Below, piece by piece: positions 19,373-27,580 of a stretch of 64,000 nucleotides of DNA. This DNA is from Thermoplasmatales archaeon I-plasma (GTDB lineage Archaea > Thermoplasmatota > Thermoplasmata > Thermoplasmatales > GCA-001856825): the NCBI GenBank assembly GCA_001856825.1, contig ATMD01000002.1:62004-126003 (forward strand), given 5' to 3'. The notes beneath the pieces are model-generated. The model made no database searches. It was not told the DNA's origin and was given only the letters and a program-made list of their open reading frames with translations. Position numbers and translations under genes: made by a program. The stretch's first letter is position 1; the number at the start of each line of letters is the position of its first letter.

Positions 19373-19824
19373 TTGACATTTGACTTTGAAGCTGCCCTAG
19401 AATAATTCCAGCTTGCGGGAAGTTTGCTCTTTCTCTTGTAATAGTCACTTAGCCTCTTTATCTTTGCCTCTACGAGTTCTAACCCTCTCTTGTTTTTGAG
19501 GTCCTTTGGATTGACGCCGAGATGCTTGTTCAAGTTAGCTGCCCTGTTCATCAGTGCCGCAAGGTCTTCTGGCACCTGATCTTTCAAACCACCATTCTCC
19601 AGGATCTTAGATACCCTGGCGCCCCTTATTTCCTTCACCTTCGGGATGCCGTACTGGTCTCTGAGGATCATTCCAAGTTTTGATTTTGTGAGACCCTCCT
19701 TTTTCAGCTTAATTATGAGTTGGTCCAGTTCTTCGTTGCCCATAGTAACCCAGCTGGGCTTACCCTCTCGAACCGGTCTTTTTGATCCTGCTCTTCCTCT
19801 CTTCCTAGTATGCATCCTCGCCAT
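19369..19824 (-). CDS. rpsO: 30S ribosomal protein S15
   Basis: MARMHTRKRGRAGSKRPVREGKPSWV, DQYGIPKVKEIRGARVSKIL, LNKHLGVNPKDLKNKRGLELVEAKIKRLSDYYKR. Internal Met chosen over the 7-aa longer ORF. Confidence 0.95.
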   Translation of the reverse strand: MARMHTRKRGRAGSKRPVREGKPSWVTMGNEELDQLIIKLKKEGLTKSKLGMILRDQYGIPKVKEIRGARVSKILENGGLKDQVPEDLAALMNRAANLNKHLGVNPKDLKNKRGLELVEAKIKRLSDYYKRKSKLPASWNYSRAASKSNVK

Positions 19825-19878
19825 TATTGCACCTTTCCTGTCCATTCAATTTTAATACTTAAGTTTTAATAGGTTCGG

Positions 19879-20967
19879 GTGTACGATGCTCTCGTGATAG
19901 GCGCTGGACCTGCTGGAACCAACGTTTCCTATCAACTCTCCAAGAGGGGATTCAAGGTTAGGATGGTGGATATCAAGAAAAAGGTGGGAATCCCCAACCA
20001 CTGCTCTGGACTGGTTGACAAGAGGGTAGTTGATCTTGTGGGAGAGGATCTTGTTACAGATAGACCTTCCTCGGCTGAGATATCAACGCCCTTTGGTTCC
20101 TTAAGCCTAAGGTCCGATAGGATGCGAGTCATAGACAGGGTAGCTCTGGACCAGAAGCTTGCTATGATGGCACAATCTGAGGGAACAGAAATGTCACTGA
20201 CGACTATGCTTACCGGGTTACGTCAGGGGGATGAGGGCATCGTTGCGACCCTTAAGTCGAAGGAGGGATTTGAAACTGTAGAATCTAAATTCCTGATAGG
20301 AGCGGACGGACCGACAAGTTCCGTAAGGAGGAGCCTTGGCATTAAAGCCCCGAGGCTCCTCGCTTCTCTTCAGTATGACCTGCGGCGCTCTTCAGATAGG
20401 GTGAAAATCAATCTAAATCGTAAAATTACTCCAGATTTTTTCTCATGGGAGATTCCAAATGGAAGCGAGGTGGAAGTCGGTGCTTCAGGGAGGAATAGCG
20501 AGGAAGTCGTCAAGGCAATGACTGGAAATGATACCATAAAGCGTAGGAGAGGAGGACTGATACCCATAGGTTCCACAGAGCTTGGGAATGGAAGATGCTT
20601 CCTCATCGGGGATGCCGCTGGTCTCAGCAAGGCCACTACAGGCGGCGGCCTTTTTGCAGCTCTTGATTCCGGTAACGTGCTTGCAAATGCAATGGAAAGA
20701 GGAAAAGACGTTCTTCGGGATTACCAGAGGAGCTGGAAGAATTCGTTTGGTTCTGAAATTAAGAGAGATTACAAAATAAGGAAGCTTCTGGACAAATATG
20801 AGAAATATTACGGCTTGTGGGTTCCACTTGTAAGTTCGAGCATTTCCGGCATTAACAGGGTTGGAGACGTGGATTATCCTTCCAAGACTCTTCTCTATAT
20901 GCTTTATTCCATCCCCATGAGATTTCCGTTAGCAGTTGCAGAGTTCATCTCAAACCTGGTACCGTGA
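19879..20967 (+). CDS. Geranylgeranyl reductase-family FAD protein
   Basis: DALVIGAGPAGTNVSYQLSKRGFKVRMVD, IPNHCSGLV, FLIGDAAGLSKATTGGGL. Confidence 0.9.
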   Translation: MYDALVIGAGPAGTNVSYQLSKRGFKVRMVDIKKKVGIPNHCSGLVDKRVVDLVGEDLVTDRPSSAEISTPFGSLSLRSDRMRVIDRVALDQKLAMMAQSEGTEMSLTTMLTGLRQGDEGIVATLKSKEGFETVESKFLIGADGPTSSVRRSLGIKAPRLLASLQYDLRRSSDRVKINLNRKITPDFFSWEIPNGSEVEVGASGRNSEEVVKAMTGNDTIKRRRGGLIPIGSTELGNGRCFLIGDAAGLSKATTGGGLFAALDSGNVLANAMERGKDVLRDYQRSWKNSFGSEIKRDYKIRKLLDKYEKYYGLWVPLVSSSISGINRVGDVDYPSKTLLYMLYSIPMRFPLAVAEFISNLVP

Positions 20968-21004
20968 TGGACTTAAAGAAGCACACATATGGATGTTAAA
21001 GACC

Positions 21005-21448
21005 CTAATCTATGATCGTCTGGAAAACGATATGTGAAAAAGTGTTCTCTACTCCCGAAATCCCCCTAATCCTGTTCACAACCTTCTCACCAAGTTCCCT
21101 GAGGTTTTTTGCCCTGACTTTTGCTATGATATCAAATTCACCCGCAATAATGTGCACTTCCTCAACGCCCCCCAGTTTAGAAATGACCTGAGCCAGTTCC
21201 TCCTGAGTAGTGTTGCCTGTCTTCTTGAAGGAAATGAAAACAAAGGCTAGGACATCAAGTCCCAACGACTCGTAGTCTAGTTTTACTGTAAACCTTTTAA
21301 TGATGCCACTTTTCACTAGTCTCTCTAGCCTCTGGGCAACAGTCACCCTATTCAACCTTAGTCTGTCCGCTATATCTGTAACCCTGTCCCTGCCGTTGTC
21401 TTTTAAATATGTAACAATTTGATTATCAATTTCGTCAAATCCTTTCAT
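21005..21448 (-). CDS. Lrp/AsnC-family transcriptional regulator
   Basis: N-terminal HTH (DEIDNQIVTYLKDNGRDRVTDIADRLRLNRVTVAQRLERLVKSGIIKRF) and RAM-like domain (VEEVHIIAGEFDIIAKVRAKN). Confidence 0.9.
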   Translation of the reverse strand: MKGFDEIDNQIVTYLKDNGRDRVTDIADRLRLNRVTVAQRLERLVKSGIIKRFTVKLDYESLGLDVLAFVFISFKKTGNTTQEELAQVISKLGGVEEVHIIAGEFDIIAKVRAKNLRELGEKVVNRIRGISGVENTFSHIVFQTIID

Positions 21449-21543
21449 AATGTCATAATTATAAGTAAAATTTAACGTTTGTTATTCATTATGTCAATAT
21501 ATTTTGAACTAAAAGCAATATGATTTCATTGATTGAAGTATGC

Positions 21544-22470
21544 ATGATTGAAGAACGCCTGATTGAAGAGTTCGTCGAAAAGGACAAGACCAAGCTTTTA
21601 ACTGGAACCAGAGTAAATACCATCGTTAGGGGAAGCATGAAGCATTTCCTGGACGAGAAAGGATTTCTTGAAATCAACCCAGTCATCATCTCCCCCATTT
21701 CCGATCCTTTGAACCATCCGGTTGACGACCCTGTTTTGAGTTACTATGGTTACAAGTACAGGCTGACAAAATCCATGATTTTCCATAAGCAACTCGCCCT
21801 CATTCACTTTGAAAAAATCTACTCCTTTTCCCCGAACATCAGGATTGAACCGGTTGAAAGGAAAAATACAGGAAGACATCTTGCTGAGTTTACACAGCTC
21901 GATCTCGAAGTGAGGGACAAAGGGCGGGATTTCGTGATGGGACTGGCTGAAGAAATGCTGAATCTTACAATTTCTAATGTAAGGAAAGTAATAGAGCCGA
22001 AACTTCTCAACCCGTTATTGAAAGAGTACTCAATGCCCTTCAGGAGGGTTAGGTATCTAGATGCAGTCAGCGCATACGGCAGGGATTTTGAGTCAATAAT
22101 GAGTTCTGAGGCAAAGGAACCATTCTGGATTATAGACATACCGCTCGAAGAAAGAGAGTTCTACGATAGGGAAAAGGAAGAGGAGAAGGGTGTTCTCATG
22201 GATATGGACCTCATTTACCCCAATGGATATGGAGAAGCAATTAGCGGGGGGGAAAGGGAGTTTTCATACGAAAGAATTCTTGAACGCATAGCAAAGAAGG
22301 GACAGAGAAAGGAGGACTACTCATTGCTCCTTGAAGCTTCAAGGAGAGGTTTGCACCCATCTGCCGGATTTGGAATAGGGATAGAAAGACTGGTTAGATT
22401 CATCGTAGGGTCCAAGGATATCAGCGATGTCGTCCTCTTTCCAAAGGAGATAGGCAAATATGTTCTGTAG
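21544..22470 (+). CDS. Archaeal asparagine synthetase A-like protein (AsnRS/AspRS paralogue without anticodon-binding domain)
   Basis: Class II aaRS motifs (FEKIYSFSPNIRIEPVERKNTGRHLAEFTQLDLEV; HPSAGFGIGIERLVRFI) and no N-terminal OB fold. Likely start MIEERL, 8 codons into the ORF-track ORF. Confidence 0.8.
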   Translation: MIEERLIEEFVEKDKTKLLTGTRVNTIVRGSMKHFLDEKGFLEINPVIISPISDPLNHPVDDPVLSYYGYKYRLTKSMIFHKQLALIHFEKIYSFSPNIRIEPVERKNTGRHLAEFTQLDLEVRDKGRDFVMGLAEEMLNLTISNVRKVIEPKLLNPLLKEYSMPFRRVRYLDAVSAYGRDFESIMSSEAKEPFWIIDIPLEEREFYDREKEEEKGVLMDMDLIYPNGYGEAISGGEREFSYERILERIAKKGQRKEDYSLLLEASRRGLHPSAGFGIGIERLVRFIVGSKDISDVVLFPKEIGKYVL

Positions 22471-22558
22471 CCATTAATAGCTGGGAAAGCAATTCTCCAA
22501 ATATTTGCTAATTATGTTTATTAACCAGTTTTCCATTTTCGTGGGACGGTGAACTATA

Positions 22559-23653
22559 TTGAAGTTGTATATTTACGTGATCAGAAGACTGCTTCTTCTA
22601 ATCCCCGTCATACTGGGAGTTACTGTAGTAACATTTTTCCTTGCTCACGCCAATGAAGCGTTGCTCATTAATGGTTACCTTGGAAAAATAAGGACTCCAG
22701 CTCACATTGCCGCCGTCAAGGCAATGCTACACTTGAATGGACCAGTTTATACTCAATACTTTTACTATTTAGGTGCACTGTTTACAGGAAACTGGGGTAT
22801 TCTTTCTCCAACTGAACAGGCTGACGCCTATACTCCTGTGGTTACTGAATTCATGAGGAGGTTCCCACCTACAATTGAGCTTGCGGCAATTGCTATATTG
22901 CTCATAGTTGCCATGGGAATTCCACTTGGTGTATTCAGCGCGGTTAAGAAGGACAGACTAACAGACCAGGCTACCAGGGTAGTTGCGATGGTTGGAGTCT
23001 CAGTCCCACTTTTCTTCGTAGGACTACTAGTTCTAATGGTCATGGGACCGGCTTCTGTCCTTCCATCAGTTCTTAGGCTGCAGGGAGCAGGACAGATACC
23101 TATTTCTTACTATTACATACCGGGTACTAACAATCTTGAGCCGTGGATAAACCCTAATGTCAGCGGACTTACGAGGCCGACCGATTTCCTGCTTATAGAT
23201 ACATTAATATATGGAGACTGGCAGGCATTTCTGGCAGGACTTTGGACCGTCTTCTGGCCAGCTCTTGTTGTTGCATTTGGTACCTTCGGAGTAATTATTA
23301 GGTTCATGAGAGGCAGCATGCTGGAGGTCATGGGACAGGATTTCATAAGGACTGCAAAATCTAAGGGAGTTCCGGAATATTTCGTGATAAGGAAGCACGT
23401 AAGGAGGAATGCATTGGGAGCGACTACGACAGTGATGGGGCTGACATTCGCAGGATTGCTGGGAGGGGTTGTTCTCACTGAAACGGTATTTGGGTGGCCA
23501 GGTATGGGCAGGTGGGCATACTATGCTGCTGTTGGTGGTGACATGGCTTCAATAATTGCGATCACATTTGTATTCACGCTGATAATTGTTACAGCCAACC
23601 TGATAGTGGATATACTTTACTCCGTTCTGGATCCAAGGGTGAGGCTTGAATGA
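22559..23653 (+). CDS. Peptide/oligopeptide ABC transporter permease (DppB type)
   Basis: YVIRRLLLLIPVILGVTVVTFFLAH and EAA loop MGQDFIRTAKSKGVPEYFVIRKHVRRNAL. Confidence 0.9.
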   Translation: MKLYIYVIRRLLLLIPVILGVTVVTFFLAHANEALLINGYLGKIRTPAHIAAVKAMLHLNGPVYTQYFYYLGALFTGNWGILSPTEQADAYTPVVTEFMRRFPPTIELAAIAILLIVAMGIPLGVFSAVKKDRLTDQATRVVAMVGVSVPLFFVGLLVLMVMGPASVLPSVLRLQGAGQIPISYYYIPGTNNLEPWINPNVSGLTRPTDFLLIDTLIYGDWQAFLAGLWTVFWPALVVAFGTFGVIIRFMRGSMLEVMGQDFIRTAKSKGVPEYFVIRKHVRRNALGATTTVMGLTFAGLLGGVVLTETVFGWPGMGRWAYYAAVGGDMASIIAITFVFTLIIVTANLIVDILYSVLDPRVRLE

Positions 23654-24594
23654 CAGCAAATGCCAACTCTGCAAGCTCAAATTTGGCCAGGGCATTAAGA
23701 ACGAAGTTCCAATCGTTTGCCAAAACTTTCTACTTCTACACCAGAAGCCCAATCGCTACTATTGGGCTTATTATCGTGCTTTTTTATGTTCTGGTAGCAA
23801 TATTTGGGCCAATAGTCCTTGGAGGAAACCCATGGAGAATGACCCAGTATTTGTCTTACCACGGACAGTACATCTATAACATTCCTCAACCTCCATCAAG
23901 GTATTTCCCGTTTGGAACAACTTTCGAGGGGTATGATATCTTCAATGGGGTAGTGAAAGCTGCAAGAATAGATCTGATGGTAGCAGCAATAGTTGTTCTA
24001 AGCGGAGCGTTAATAGGAACTTTCTTGGGGAGCATAGCAGGGTACAAAGGTGGATTGACGGGAGAGGTGATTATGAGGGTCACGGACATATTCCTTTCGA
24101 TTCCATCTCTCGTTTTAGCTATCGCTTTCCTTGTGATATTCTCGAGAACGCTGAACGTAATGGTTCTTGCGCTCATAGTGATCTGGTGGCCCACTTATAC
24201 AAGAATCGTAAGAGGACAGGTACTTTCAGTAAGGGAACTGAAGTACGTTGAGGCTTCGGTCGCAGCTGGTTCTTCTTCAATCAGGACAGTACTAAAGCAC
24301 ATAATTCCAAATTCCATATACCCCATATTTGTTCAGGTATCACTTGATTTTGGTAACGTAATCCTCACAATGGCTGCGCTGTTCTTCCTGGGCGTGGGAT
24401 TCGCAGGTTACTGGACACCGGAATGGGGGAATATAATTTCTATAGCAACGACATTCAGCAGCGGTATACCTGCCATAACACATTACTGGTGGACCGTAGT
24501 CATACCAGCACTTGCAATTTTGATACTTGTAGTCAGCCTGAACCTGATGGGCGACGGCCTTAGGGATGTAACTGATCCGAGGCTAAGGAGGTAA
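23650..24594 (+). CDS. Peptide/oligopeptide ABC transporter permease (DppC type)
   Basis: SPIATIGLIIVLFYVLVAIFGP, FPFGTTFEGYDIFNGVVKAARIDLMV; overlaps the upstream permease stop. Confidence 0.9.
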   Translation: MTANANSASSNLARALRTKFQSFAKTFYFYTRSPIATIGLIIVLFYVLVAIFGPIVLGGNPWRMTQYLSYHGQYIYNIPQPPSRYFPFGTTFEGYDIFNGVVKAARIDLMVAAIVVLSGALIGTFLGSIAGYKGGLTGEVIMRVTDIFLSIPSLVLAIAFLVIFSRTLNVMVLALIVIWWPTYTRIVRGQVLSVRELKYVEASVAAGSSSIRTVLKHIIPNSIYPIFVQVSLDFGNVILTMAALFFLGVGFAGYWTPEWGNIISIATTFSSGIPAITHYWWTVVIPALAILILVVSLNLMGDGLRDVTDPRLRR

Positions 24595-24599
24595 ATATC

Positions 24600-26033
24600 A
24601 TGGAAGACGTACTGGTAGTTAAAAATCTTAAAACACAGTTCTTCATATATGAAGGAGTTGTAAAAGCGCTTGAAGACGTTTCGTTTTCAGTCGGGAAGGG
24701 AGAAGTTCTGGGCATTGTCGGGGAAACAGGCTGCGGCAAGTCTGTCACGGCATACAGCATTACAAGACTCATTCCCGACCCCCCAGGAAGGATTGTCGGT
24801 GGAGAAGTAAAGCTGGGGAATCTTGACTTAATGCGTAATATAAAGGATGAGGCAAGATTCATTCAGAAAAAAAGGATCAAGATAAAGCACAACTATAAAG
24901 TAATCAGGAACAACGAACTTTTCTTCAACACCATCAGGGGCAAATACATTTCAATGATTTTCCAGGAACCGATGGCTGCCCTGAATCCAGTTTACACAGT
25001 GGAAGATCAGATAGCAGAAACACTCCTACTCCACAACAGGACGAGACTGCTGAAGATAATGAAATCTGCAAGCAACCACCTATCCGAACTTGAAAGATGG
25101 AAGGACGGAGGGGATATTGATATTTTTGACGACGAACTCGGGGAAGAGATAGATAAGATAAAGAAGACTGCTAGAGGGGCAGAATCCATAAAATTCCATC
25201 AGGACCTTTTGATCGAGGGGGCGAGAGGATTCTCAAAGAAAATGCAGAAGTATGAAGAAATGCTCAAAAAGTCAATAGAACGTGATGAACTTGAAGATAG
25301 GTTGCTAACCGACCCGAATCCTGCAACGCAACAGGAAATTATTAAAAGGTTGGCAAAGGAATCCAAGAAGATCAACCTCATAAAGATGTCTAAGCAGATG
25401 AAGAGGAACAAGAAAGATCCACTGCTTATTGAGGCCAGGAGGGAGAGCTTCAGCCTGTTGGAATCTGTTGATATACCGAATCCTCGTGGCGTTCTGAAAA
25501 GCTATCCTCATGAGCTGTCCGGGGGAATGCTGCAGAGGGTAACTATATCCATAGCGCTGGCAAACAATCCAAAGGTGCTTATAGCTGACGAACCGACCAC
25601 TGCTCTGGACGTTACTGTACAGGCTCAGATACTGAAACTCCTCAGGGACCTTCAGGATGCAATCGGTACGTCGATCATACTGATTACCCATGATCTTGGA
25701 GTTATAGCAGAAACATGCAACAGGGTTGCAGTTATGTATGCTGGAAACATTGTAGAAATGGCAGAAGTCAAGGAACTATTCAGGAACCCGAAGCACCCTT
25801 ACACGATAGGCCTTCTTCAATCCATTCCGAGAGTAGACGACCCAAACAAGACACTGAAAACCATTCCAGGAAACGTCCCAAATCTTATTAACCCCCCGCA
25901 GGGATGCAGGTTCCATCCAAGGTGCCCGTTCGTGTTTGATCGCTGCAGGGTGGAGAAACCTGTTTCTATAGAAGTTTCCAAGGGACATACAGTAGAGTGC
26001 CACCTCTTCAGTGGAAAGGTGAATGCTGAATGA
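24600..26033 (+). CDS. Peptide ABC transporter ATPase (DppD type) with a long inserted charged region
   Basis: Walker A GETGCGKS, Q-loop FQEPMAALNPV, LSGGMLQR signature, Walker B VLIADEPTTALDV, C-terminal CRFHPRCPF; about 130 extra residues between Q-loop and signature. Confidence 0.9.
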   Translation: MEDVLVVKNLKTQFFIYEGVVKALEDVSFSVGKGEVLGIVGETGCGKSVTAYSITRLIPDPPGRIVGGEVKLGNLDLMRNIKDEARFIQKKRIKIKHNYKVIRNNELFFNTIRGKYISMIFQEPMAALNPVYTVEDQIAETLLLHNRTRLLKIMKSASNHLSELERWKDGGDIDIFDDELGEEIDKIKKTARGAESIKFHQDLLIEGARGFSKKMQKYEEMLKKSIERDELEDRLLTDPNPATQQEIIKRLAKESKKINLIKMSKQMKRNKKDPLLIEARRESFSLLESVDIPNPRGVLKSYPHELSGGMLQRVTISIALANNPKVLIADEPTTALDVTVQAQILKLLRDLQDAIGTSIILITHDLGVIAETCNRVAVMYAGNIVEMAEVKELFRNPKHPYTIGLLQSIPRVDDPNKTLKTIPGNVPNLINPPQGCRFHPRCPFVFDRCRVEKPVSIEVSKGHTVECHLFSGKVNAE

Positions 26034-27181
26034 GCAAGGTATTGATAGACGCAGTTGGTCTGAGGAAATATTTCCCAATAAAAGGGGGAGTTACAGGAAG
26101 GACGCTGGGATATGTTTATGCCGTCGATGATGTAAACATCAAAATATACAAGGGGGAAACCGTTGGTTTGGTTGGTGAATCAGGATGCGGAAAAACGACA
26201 CTAGGCAGGGTCTTGCTTGATCTCGCAGAACCCACAGCAGGAGTCCTCTTCTACAATCCCGAAGATTCCGTATCTAGTAAGGTTTCAGAACTTTACAAGA
26301 ATCTTAAGACGAACAAGCCTTCAGAATTAAAGAAGGAAGAGAAAAAGCTGGTTGAGGAGGCAAAGAAGGCAGATGTGTACAGGAACAAGAAGAGAAACAG
26401 GGAATTCAGGAAAAAGGTACAGATTGTATTCCAAGACCCTGTTTCATCCCTAGACCCTAGGATGCTCATCAAGGACATAATTGCGGAGCCTATATTAATC
26501 AATGGAATACCCACGGAAGACGGCAAAAGGAAGAAGATAAAGGGTGATGAACTGCTTAATTACATCAGGGAGATGATTGGAGAAATGGGCCTGAATGAAG
26601 ACCACCTGTTCAGGTTTCCTCACGAGTTCTCTGGGGGTCAGAGGCAGAGGATAGCAATTGCAAGGGCAATTTCTATAAGACCCGAATTTCTGGTACTTGA
26701 TGAACCTACGTCAGCACTAGACGTTTCAGTACAAGCACAGATTCTCAGTCTCCTTGAACATCTCCAGCAAAAATACGAGATGACCTACCTCTTCATAACT
26801 CACAACTTAGCCGTTATAAGAGCGGTAAGTGACAGGGTAATCGTAATGTACCTGGGCAAAGTTGTGGAAGTATCCAGGACAGACGACCTGTTCGAAAATC
26901 CTATACACCCATACACCCAGGCCCTCCTTTCCGCAATACCAGTTCCAGACCCAGAGAGAAAGAGAAACATAGTAGTACTGAGTGGTGACGTCCCGTCCCC
27001 AGCTAATCCACCTGCTGGATGCAGGTTCCACACAAGGTGCAGATTTGCAGAAGAAATATGCACGAAGGAGGAACCGAAGCTTGAGGAGATAAAGGAAGGG
27101 CATACAGCTGCCTGCCACTTCGCAAGGGAGATAATTTCGGGGCAAAAGAAACCAGCCCCAGCGCCCACATTCTCAACTTAA
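26030..27181 (+). CDS. Peptide ABC transporter ATPase (DppF type) with a shorter charged insertion
   Basis: GESGCGKTTLGR, FQDPVSSLDPR, FSGGQRQR, FLVLDEPTSALDV, CRFHTRCRFAEEIC; ATGA overlap with the preceding gene. Confidence 0.9.
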   Translation: MSKVLIDAVGLRKYFPIKGGVTGRTLGYVYAVDDVNIKIYKGETVGLVGESGCGKTTLGRVLLDLAEPTAGVLFYNPEDSVSSKVSELYKNLKTNKPSELKKEEKKLVEEAKKADVYRNKKRNREFRKKVQIVFQDPVSSLDPRMLIKDIIAEPILINGIPTEDGKRKKIKGDELLNYIREMIGEMGLNEDHLFRFPHEFSGGQRQRIAIARAISIRPEFLVLDEPTSALDVSVQAQILSLLEHLQQKYEMTYLFITHNLAVIRAVSDRVIVMYLGKVVEVSRTDDLFENPIHPYTQALLSAIPVPDPERKRNIVVLSGDVPSPANPPAGCRFHTRCRFAEEICTKEEPKLEEIKEGHTAACHFAREIISGQKKPAPAPTFST

Positions 27182-27468
27182 TGCCAATGCCTCTATTCAG
27201 CAGACTTGAAGGTGAAGAGAGAAAGAAGGCAATTGAAGAACCTGGAAAGAGCTGGAAGCGATGGGCCAAAGAGGATTTCGCAAGATACTGGTACAACCTT
27301 CTCTGTCTATTCATTGACGCACTCTTTGTCCTTCAATTCGTGGAGGGTTACTCAAGGTACGGGGGTAATGTAAACCTCATCTTCATGATCCTTTCAGTAC
27401 TTGCACTCATCCCAATGATCTACGTTGAGTTCCTAGTTTACAAGCGCCTATTTCCTGAGAGATTTTAA
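27181..27468 (+). CDS. Small two-TM membrane protein in the peptide ABC operon
   Basis: 95-aa ORF (MPMPLFSRLEGEERKKAIEEPGKSWKRW...) whose ATG overlaps the TAA of the preceding ATPase gene. Confidence 0.65.
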   Translation: MPMPLFSRLEGEERKKAIEEPGKSWKRWAKEDFARYWYNLLCLFIDALFVLQFVEGYSRYGGNVNLIFMILSVLALIPMIYVEFLVYKRLFPERF

Positions 27469-27580
27469 GAACCTGAATTGAAAAGAATAAAGGTTACCAT
27501 AAGTCATTAATTTTGCTTTAGGAAGTGCCCCAGAATGAGGAAAACTTAAGTATAGAGGTTCATTCCAATAGGGAGGTCAT

